The notes beneath the pieces were generated by a model. It ran no database searches, had not been told where the DNA came from, and worked only from the letters and a program-made list of their open reading frames with translations. A stretch of 8,936 nucleotides of DNA. It comes from Actinomycetota bacterium. Its GTDB lineage: Bacteria; Actinomycetota; Actinomycetes; Mycobacteriales; Jatrophihabitantaceae. Positions within the stretch are counted from its first letter, which is position 1, and every line of letters starts with the position of its first letter. Below, in pieces: positions 1 through 4,747 of this stretch. The translations under genes were made by a program, and so were the position numbers. The stretch is from positions 1-8,936 of the forward strand of contig JAFAWL010000146.1 of the NCBI GenBank assembly GCA_019241805.1, read 5' to 3'.

Positions 1-126
1 ACGCCGACACCCAATCCGGGCCCGCTGCCGGGCCCCGGGCCGACGCCGACACCCACTCCGGGCCCCCTGCCCGGTCCCGGACCCTCACCCGCGCCGGGCC
101 CCGGTCCGCTGCCGGATCCCGACGCG
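1..126 (+). repeat. 42-bp tandem repeat encoding a Pro-rich 14-residue unit
   Basis: Units at 1-42 and 43-84 begin with the same 13 bases and differ at only a few positions, mostly silent. Positions 85-126 are a diverged third copy. More copies may lie to the left of the window. The repeat is in frame and within the upstream coding region, so gain or loss of a unit would change tail length without a frameshift. Confidence 0.75.
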
Positions 127-129
127 TGA
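1..129 (+). CDS. C-terminal end of a protein with a Pro/Gly-rich repeat tail (partial)
   Basis: Frame 1 is open from the first base of the window and ends at TGA 127-129, giving 42 residues composed almost only of Pro, Gly, Thr and Leu. Two 14-residue units (TPTPNPGPLPGPGP, then TPTPTPGPLPGPGP) are followed by a degenerate third unit ending PLPDPDA. Tails of this kind are common in actinobacterial secreted or cell-wall proteins, where they act as flexible linkers, and also in some cytoplasmic proteins. The functional domain lies upstream of the window, so no function can be given. The stop overlaps the mqnA start by four bases (GTGA), so the two genes are probably translationally coupled. The strongly codon-like third positions and the clean junction with mqnA make a real reading frame likely. 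Confidence 0.7.
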   Translation, partial: TPTPNPGPLPGPGPTPTPTPGPLPGPGPSPAPGPGPLPDPDA

Positions 130-965
130 GCGGCGGTCGTCCGCGCGTCGGGCACATCCAGTTCCTGAACTGCCTGCCGATCTACTGGGGTTTGGTGCGT
201 TCGGGCGGCCTGCTCGACGTGGAGTTGACCAAGGACACCCCCGACCGCCTGAACGAGATGCTGGTCGACGGGCGCCTCGACATCGGCCCTATCTCGCTCG
301 TCGAGTATCTCCGCAACGCCGACGACCTGTTGCTGCTGCCGGATCTGGCGGTCGGCTCCGACGGACCGGTGCTCTCGGTGAACCTGGTCGCCCAACGACC
401 GCTCGGTGAATTGGACGGGCGCCGCGTGGCGCTCGGGTCGACGTCGCGCACCTCGGTGTTGCTGGCGCGGATGTGGCTGGCCGCTGAACACGGCGTGAGC
501 CCGGACTATTTTGTCTGCCCCCCGGAACTCACCACGATGTTGCTCGAGGCCGACGCCGCCGTGTTGATCGGCGACGCCGCGCTTCGGGCCAATTTCGACG
601 CCCCGTCCCGGGGCCTGGATGTCTACGACCTCGGCGCGGTCTGGCGTGAGTGGACCGGCCTGCCCATGGTCTTTGCAGTCTGGGCTGCCCGCCGTGACTA
701 CGCGCAGCGCAACCCCGGACTGGTGAAAGAGGTGCACGACCTGTTCGTGCGCAGCCGCGACGAGGCGCTGGAACACGTGGCCGAGATCGCGGCCCGCACT
801 GCACGGTGGGAGGCCTTCGACGCCCCGACGCTGGAGAGGTATTTCCGCACGCTGGACTTCTCCCTCGGCCGGCGCCAGGTGGCCGGTGTCGTGGAGTTCG
901 CCCGCCGGGCCCGGACGGCCGGCGCGCTGGATCGGCTTGTCGAACCGGCGTTCGTCGACCTCTGA
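126..965 (+). CDS. mqnA: Chorismate dehydratase MqnA, futalosine menaquinone pathway
   Basis: This cytoplasmic enzyme removes water from chorismate to give 3-(1-carboxyvinyl)oxybenzoate (3-enolpyruvyl-benzoate), the first step of the futalosine route to menaquinone. The 279-residue length is normal for the family. The fold is that of a periplasmic-binding-protein-like MqnA/MqnD domain. The N-terminal strand and loop GHIQFLNCLPIYWGL (residues 9-23), DIGPISLVEYLRN (52-64), GSTSRTSVLLARM (104-116) and AAVLIGDAALR (144-154) are typical MqnA blocks. The alternative is MqnD (1,4-dihydroxy-6-naphthoate synthase), its paralogue, but the N-terminal LNCLPIYW and PISLVEY patterns favour MqnA. The GTG start at 126 overlaps the upstream stop (GTGA) and has no clear Shine-Dalgarno, which suggests reinitiation after the upstream gene. 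mqnC lies about 2.1 kb downstream on the same strand. No mqnB, mqnD or mqnE is in the window. Confidence 0.93.
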   Translation: MSGGRPRVGHIQFLNCLPIYWGLVRSGGLLDVELTKDTPDRLNEMLVDGRLDIGPISLVEYLRNADDLLLLPDLAVGSDGPVLSVNLVAQRPLGELDGRRVALGSTSRTSVLLARMWLAAEHGVSPDYFVCPPELTTMLLEADAAVLIGDAALRANFDAPSRGLDVYDLGAVWREWTGLPMVFAVWAARRDYAQRNPGLVKEVHDLFVRSRDEALEHVAEIAARTARWEAFDAPTLERYFRTLDFSLGRRQVAGVVEFARRARTAGALDRLVEPAFVDL

Positions 966-978
966 GCCCGCCGCGACG

Positions 979-1000
979 CCGGGTCGAGCCGCGAACCCGG
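979..1000 (+). terminator. Small hairpin after mqnA, possible weak terminator
   Basis: CCGGGT (979-984) and ACCCGG (995-1000) pair perfectly around a ten-base loop, 13 bases after the mqnA stop. There is no U-tract. A six-base stem is expected fairly often by chance in DNA this rich in GC, so this is only a weak terminator candidate. Confidence 0.2.
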
Positions 1001-1024
1001 AAATGGACGTGCCCGATCGGTACC

Positions 1025-1030
1025 TAGTTT
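1025..1030 (+). promoter_or_regulatory. Candidate -10 box for the DMT exporter, near-leaderless
   Basis: TAGTTT fits the actinobacterial housekeeping -10 pattern TANNNT. A start seven bases past its end would fall near 1037, only about eight bases before the GTG at 1045. No Shine-Dalgarno precedes that GTG, which agrees with a leaderless or nearly leaderless message. No good -35 is seen at the usual spacing. Confidence 0.35.
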
Positions 1031-1044
1031 CGTAACGTCGTGCT

Positions 1045-2001
1045 GTGTCCGCTCGCACAAAAGCCTGGCTGGCGTTGCTGGTCGTCTGGATCGTGTGGGG
1101 TTCGACCTATCTGGCCATCCGTGTCGGGGTTCGTACCCTGCCACCGTTCGCGATGGCAGGAGTCCGCTATACCGTCGCCGGGTTGATCCTGCTCCCGATC
1201 GGGCTGGCTACCGGATCGGCGCAGTTGCGCGCGAGTGACCGACCGGGCCGCAAGCAGTGGGCGACGATGCTGCTGCTGGGCGCGATGTTGCCGGCCGGCG
1301 GCAACGGCGTGGTGTCGTGGGCCGAGGTCCGGTTGCCGTCCGGCCTTGCGGCATTGCTCATCGGCACGGTCCCGCTCTGGATCGTGCTGGCCGACTCGCT
1401 GCTGTCTCGGCGAGCACCCGCGCGGCGGCAGTGGGTCGCGCTACTCGTCGGCATGGTCGGAATCGGCGTGCTCAGCGCCGGCGGCACGTCGGGAGCGGCG
1501 CCGATCGGGCCGATTTTCGTCGCGTTGCTGGCCGCGCTGAGCTGGGGCATCGGATCGGCGCTCGCGCCTCGCCTTCCCGTGCCGAAACGACCGCTGCTGC
1601 TCAGCGGGATGGAGTTGTTCTGCGGGGGCATCGTGCTCCTGATCGTGGCGCTCGTCACCCGTGAGCACGTGCACTGGCACGCGATCAGCGCCGAGTCGGT
1701 TTGGGCGTTGGTGTACCTGATCGGCCCGGGCAGCTTGCTGGCGATGACCTGCTATCTATACGTCCTCACAGTGCTGCCCGCCACGACGGCCGCGACCTAC
1801 GCCTACGTCAACCCGGTGGTCGCGGTGTTCCTGGGCGTGTGGCTCATCGGCGAGAGCCTGTCGGCCACCGAGTTGATCGGTGGAGCGATCGTCGTGCTGG
1901 CCGTGGTCGGTCTGGTCAGCCGGGGACGATCGGTCGACGAAAGGCCCGAGACGGACGAGCTGCCGGCACCGGACATGCCTGAACCGGCGGCTGCCGTTTG
2001 A
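1045..2001 (+). CDS. EamA/DMT-family exporter, YedA-like
   Basis: This is a cytoplasmic-membrane carrier of the drug/metabolite transporter superfamily. It has 318 residues, normal for the family, with about ten hydrophobic helices arranged as two EamA repeats (roughly residues 8-140 and 152-293). The first helix carries WGSTYLAIRVGV (18-29), followed by PPFAMAGVRYTVAG, the signature seen in E. coli YedA and related permeases. The second repeat contains the characteristic TAATYAYVNPVVAVFLGVWLIGESL block. The tail after the last helix is acidic and proline-rich. The substrate cannot be read from the sequence; relatives are annotated as amino-acid, metabolite or drug exporters. The gene sits between mqnA and the hydrolase-mqnC pair, but a role in menaquinone synthesis is only a possibility. 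The GTG start is chosen because the Arg/Lys-containing N terminus leads straight into helix 1. Confidence 0.9.
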   Translation: MSARTKAWLALLVVWIVWGSTYLAIRVGVRTLPPFAMAGVRYTVAGLILLPIGLATGSAQLRASDRPGRKQWATMLLLGAMLPAGGNGVVSWAEVRLPSGLAALLIGTVPLWIVLADSLLSRRAPARRQWVALLVGMVGIGVLSAGGTSGAAPIGPIFVALLAALSWGIGSALAPRLPVPKRPLLLSGMELFCGGIVLLIVALVTREHVHWHAISAESVWALVYLIGPGSLLAMTCYLYVLTVLPATTAATYAYVNPVVAVFLGVWLIGESLSATELIGGAIVVLAVVGLVSRGRSVDERPETDELPAPDMPEPAAAV

Positions 2002-2038
2002 TCGTCCGGCCGGCACCACCGGATCGGGGCGCGACCCC

Positions 2039-2065
2039 TAGACTGACCTCGCTCAACCGGGGAGG
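2039..2065 (+). promoter_or_regulatory. Candidate -10 box and ribosome binding site for the hydrolase
   Basis: TAGACT (2039-2044) fits TANNNT, with an expected start near 2051. It is followed by GGGGAGG (2059-2065), a strong Shine-Dalgarno seven bases before GTG 2073. The site decides the start. The frame is also open upstream to a TTG at 1998, which overlaps the exporter stop, but that TTG lacks a ribosome binding site and the extra 25 residues look non-conserved. Confidence 0.45.
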
Positions 2066-2072
2066 TCGTGGC

Positions 2073-3050
2073 GTGGCAGATCAGCCGCTGGATGTCGATA
2101 TCGCGCACTGGCTGCGTGACCTCGAGCCGTCCGACCAGCCCACCACCATCGCCGAGGTGCGCGCGCTGTCGCGTCGCAACAATCTGCTCGCAGTGCAACG
2201 GATGCCCTCCGATCTGCTGCCGGCGTCCGAGACTGACGAGATGATCGCCGGGCCCGCGAGCCCGTTGCCGATCCGCATCCTGCGGCCGTCGGCGAGTGAG
2301 CCGGCTGGAACCGTCGTCTATTTCCACGGGGGTGGCTGGACGCTCGGCGGCATCGACACCCACTTGGGGCACGCCCGTCGGATCTGCACCCAGGCCGAGA
2401 TGGTGGTGGTCTCGGTCGGGTACCGGCTGGCGCCGGAACACCGCTTTCCGGCCGCGTTCGACGACGCCGTCGCCGTCACCGAGAGCGTCGCGACGCGGCT
2501 CGACGAACTGGGCGCGCCCGGGCGGCTCATCGTCGCCGGCGACAGCGTCGGCGGGCAGCTCGCCGCTTCGGTCGCGCTCGATCGGCGTGACCGCGGGCAG
2601 CCCCTGGACGCGCAGCTGCTGCTGTATCCGGTAACCGACGTAACGGGGCGCTACGCCGACCCGGAGGTCAACGCCCGGTTCTGGTCGCGCGGCGCGACGT
2701 CGAGCCGCTACGGACTGACCCTGGCCGGCATGGCCGACTTCGCCCGCTACTACGTCGACGAGGCCGACGCCGCCGACTGGCGGGTGTCACCGATGCGGGC
2801 CAAGTCGCTGGCCGGCGTGGCCCCCGCCGTGATCCACACGGCCACCCTCGACGTCCTGCGTACCGAGGGCAACTTCTACGGCACCGCCCTGCACGAGGCG
2901 GGGGTGCCGGTGATCCAGCGCGAGTGGCCGACGCTGAACCACTCGTACTTCGGAATGGGTGGCGTCTCGGCGGTGGCCAATGCCGCCGCCGCGCAAGCCG
3001 CCGACGATCTGCGGGACCTGCTGGCCGGACAGACACGTACGCTGCTCTAG
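2073..3050 (+). CDS. Alpha/beta hydrolase, hormone-sensitive-lipase-type esterase
   Basis: This is a carboxylic-ester hydrolase of the alpha/beta-hydrolase fold-3 (bacterial HSL, family IV) group, probably cytoplasmic since no signal peptide is seen. It has 325 residues. The oxyanion-hole motif HGGGW is at 85-89, the family block YRLAPEHRFPAA at 117-128, and the nucleophile elbow GDSVGG at 156-161 with Ser158. The likely remaining catalytic residues are Asp260 in TLDVLRTEG and His290 in NHSYFGM, so the triad is complete. The N-terminal 60 residues would form the cap over the active site. The substrate is unknown; relatives act on short-chain acyl esters. The TAG stop shares its final G with the GTG of mqnC, so the two products are probably translationally coupled. 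The GTG 2073 start follows a strong GGGGAGG and yields a normal family length. Confidence 0.9.
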   Translation: MADQPLDVDIAHWLRDLEPSDQPTTIAEVRALSRRNNLLAVQRMPSDLLPASETDEMIAGPASPLPIRILRPSASEPAGTVVYFHGGGWTLGGIDTHLGHARRICTQAEMVVVSVGYRLAPEHRFPAAFDDAVAVTESVATRLDELGAPGRLIVAGDSVGGQLAASVALDRRDRGQPLDAQLLLYPVTDVTGRYADPEVNARFWSRGATSSRYGLTLAGMADFARYYVDEADAADWRVSPMRAKSLAGVAPAVIHTATLDVLRTEGNFYGTALHEAGVPVIQREWPTLNHSYFGMGGVSAVANAAAAQAADDLRDLLAGQTRTLL

Positions 3051-4198
3051 TGACGATCGACGCCCTCCTGAGCCACGCGGCCGATGGCGGCCGCATCTCC
3101 GCCGACGAGGCCCTGCACCTCTACACCGAGGCTCCGCTGCACGCGTTGGGCCACGCCGCGGACGCGGTCCGGCGGCGCCGCTATCCCGACAACATCGCGA
3201 CCTACATCATCGATCGGAACATCAACTACACGAATGTCTGCGTGACGGCCTGCAAGTTCTGCGCTTTCTACCGCTCGCCCAAGCATGAAGAGGGCTGGAC
3301 ACACCCGCTGGAAGAGATCCTGCGCCGCTGTGGCGAGGCAGTCGATCTCGGCGCTACCCAGATCATGTTGCAGGGCGGTCATTCGCCGGAGCTGGGCATC
3401 GACTGGTACGAACAGACTTTCAGCGCGATCAAGTCGGCCTATCCGCAGCTGGTGTTGCACTCGCTGGGCGCCTCCGAGGTCGTGCACATCTCGCGGACGT
3501 CGAGTCTCGACTACGCCAGCGTGATCACTCGGCTGAAGGCCGCCGGGCTTGACTCGTTCGCCGGCGCCGGCGCTGAGATCCTGGTCGCCCGCCCGCGCAC
3601 GGCGATCGCGCCGCTGAAGGAGTCGGGCGAGACCTGGCTGCAAGTGATGGAGACCGCCCACGGCCTCGGCCTGGAATCCACGGCGACGTTCATGATGGGC
3701 ACCGGGGAGACGAACGCCGAACGCATCGAGCACCTGCGGATGATCCGCGACGTGCAGGACCGCACCGGCGGCTTCCGCTCGTTCATCCCGTGGACCTACC
3801 AGCCGGAGAACAACCACCTGCGCGGTCGGACGCAGGCCACGTCGCTCGAATACCTTCGGATGATCGCGGTCGCCCGGTTGTTCTTCGACAACGTCAGCCA
3901 TCTGCAGGGCTCGTGGCTGACCACCGGTAAGGACATCGGCCAGTTGACGCTGCACTTCGGCGCCGATGACCTGGGCTCGGTGATGCTGGAAGAGAACGTC
4001 GTCTCGTCGGCCGGCGCCCGCCACCGCTCCAACCGCACGGAGTTGATCGAGCTCATCCGTGGCGCCGGGCGCATCCCGGCCCAGCGTGACACGCTCTACA
4101 ACCACCTGGTCGTGCACACCGATCCGGTCGACGATCCGGTCGACCCGCGGGTGCACTCGCACTTCTCCTCGACGGCGCTGACCCTCCAGCCCGTCTAA
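3050..4198 (+). CDS. mqnC: Cyclic dehypoxanthinyl futalosine synthase MqnC (radical SAM)
   Basis: This radical S-adenosylmethionine enzyme cyclises dehypoxanthinyl futalosine in the futalosine route to menaquinone, in the cytoplasm. It has 382 residues, normal for MqnC. The block NYTNVCVTACKFCAFYRSP holds the CxxxCxxC iron-sulfur cluster motif at Cys64, Cys68 and Cys71. LQGGHSPELGIDWYE and TATFMMGTGET follow along the TIM-barrel, and RSFIPWTYQPENNHL is characteristic of the MqnC/MqnE/CofG/CofH group. The IIDRNINYTNVC and CAFYR wording favours MqnC over MqnE (aminofutalosine synthase), its nearest relative. The frame is open upstream inside the hydrolase gene, but the conserved N terminus begins at MTIDALLSHA from the GTG at 3050, which overlaps the hydrolase stop by one base. 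No Shine-Dalgarno of its own is evident, so translation probably depends on the upstream gene. Confidence 0.93.
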   Translation: MTIDALLSHAADGGRISADEALHLYTEAPLHALGHAADAVRRRRYPDNIATYIIDRNINYTNVCVTACKFCAFYRSPKHEEGWTHPLEEILRRCGEAVDLGATQIMLQGGHSPELGIDWYEQTFSAIKSAYPQLVLHSLGASEVVHISRTSSLDYASVITRLKAAGLDSFAGAGAEILVARPRTAIAPLKESGETWLQVMETAHGLGLESTATFMMGTGETNAERIEHLRMIRDVQDRTGGFRSFIPWTYQPENNHLRGRTQATSLEYLRMIAVARLFFDNVSHLQGSWLTTGKDIGQLTLHFGADDLGSVMLEENVVSSAGARHRSNRTELIELIRGAGRIPAQRDTLYNHLVVHTDPVDDPVDPRVHSHFSSTALTLQPV

Positions 4199-4282
4199 GT
4201 CGGGTTCCCCCGGGCGGCAGACCGTCGTCGGCGCAACTTTGCACTTGTTTCATGGGCTAGGGCCGCGTTTTTGGGGCGGCTC

Positions 4283-4322
4283 CGCGCACGGAACGAGTGC
4301 ACGGTCTCGTTGCCGTGGCGCG
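4283..4322 (+). terminator. 15-bp imperfect hairpin downstream of mqnC, probable terminator
   Basis: Left arm 4283-4297 (CGCGCACGGAACGAG) pairs with right arm 4306-4322 (CTCGTTGCCGTGGCGCG) over 15 base pairs, with only two single bulged G residues (4312 and 4318). The loop is the eight bases 4298-4305. The hairpin lies 84 bases past the mqnC stop and 135 bases before the DUF6458 start. No U-run follows, which is usual for many actinobacterial terminators. It could instead be a processing site or part of a small structured RNA. Confidence 0.45.
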
Positions 4323-4378
4323 CGTAGCCTATTCGGGCAACCGGCGAGTGGCGCCATATGGACGAAAAGGACGGTGCT

Positions 4379-4406
4379 GGTTTCGTAGCGCGCTTCTGCG
4401 GGGATA
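4379..4406 (+). promoter_or_regulatory. Candidate sigma-F/sigma-B-type promoter for the DUF6458 gene
   Basis: GGTTTC (4379-4384) and GGGATA (4401-4406) are separated by 16 bases. Established actinobacterial SigF/SigB promoters have a GTTT-type -35 and a GGGTA-type -10 with about 15-17 bases between them. The -35 matches well; the -10 has an inserted A (GGGATA against GGGTA). The expected start near 4413 would give a leader of about 45 bases. If real, the small membrane protein downstream would be under stress or stationary-phase control. Confidence 0.35.
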
Positions 4407-4457
4407 ACACCGGTTGAACCCGCGACGAGGCGTTGCGGTGTGTCCATAGGAGGAGCG

Positions 4458-4688
4458 ATGCGAATCGGTGCGAGCCTGTTCCTGATCGCGCTGGGCGCGA
4501 TCCTGGACTTCGCCGTCAATCGGCACGTCAACGGCGTGAACCTAAACCTGATCGGGCTAATCCTCATGATCGTCGGAATCATCGGCCTGGTTGTCTCGCT
4601 GATGATGATGGGTATGCGGCGCCGGACCGACGTCGTCTACCGTCGCGAAGCAGGCGCCGTCATGGAGCCGGTCGACCCGCGCTACTGA
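4458..4688 (+). CDS. Small two-helix membrane protein, DUF6458 type
   Basis: This 76-residue protein has two predicted membrane helices, about residues 3-20 (IGASLFLIALGAILDFAV) and 29-52 (LNLIGLILMIVGIIGLVVSLMMMG), joined by a short Asn/His-rich turn. The second helix is followed by a basic RRR stop-transfer and a short cytoplasmic tail ending VDPRY. The N-terminal pattern of a small residue, then SLFLIALGAIL, then VNGVNLNLIGLILM matches the actinobacterial family known to me as DUF6458, which has no established function. The ATG at 4458 is chosen because AGGAGGAG (4448-4455) sits directly upstream; a GTG at 4440 in the same frame would put this ribosome binding site inside the gene. A sigma-F/B-like promoter motif precedes it. 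The gene converges with the flippase-like gene across a shared inverted repeat. Confidence 0.85.
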   Translation: MRIGASLFLIALGAILDFAVNRHVNGVNLNLIGLILMIVGIIGLVVSLMMMGMRRRTDVVYRREAGAVMEPVDPRY

Positions 4689-4705
4689 TCGGCCCTTCGT
4701 CCCAT

Positions 4706-4747
4706 CCTTCAGGACGCGCGAGCTATAGCAGCCGCGCGTGCTGAAGG
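4706..4747. terminator. Bidirectional terminator-like inverted repeat between convergent genes
   Basis: Left arm CCTTCAG-G-ACGCGCG (4706-4720) is the reverse complement of right arm CGCGCGT-G-CTGAAGG (4733-4747), except for one central G-G mismatch. The stem is therefore 7 + 7 base pairs with a 12-base loop (4721-4732). It starts 18 bases after the DUF6458 stop. On the other strand it contains the last codons of the flippase-like gene, whose TAG stop (4725-4723) lies in the loop. There is no U-tract on either side. A symmetrical stem serving both convergent genes is the simplest reading. Confidence 0.65.

Noticed and set aside
1..126. CRISPR array or regulatory repeat
   Set aside because: The repeats are contiguous without spacers, in frame, and encode a Pro-rich tail.
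3047..4162. 371-codon open frame on the minus strand opposite mqnC
   Set aside because: It is antisense to a clearly conserved radical-SAM gene, its translation is rich in Arg, Val, Asp and His with no family motif, and such frames are expected in GC-rich coding DNA.
4262..4280. GCCGC / GCGGC hairpin with a T-rich loop after mqnC
   Set aside because: The stem has only five Watson-Crick pairs and the T-run is in the loop rather than after the stem; the hairpin at 4283-4322 is far stronger.
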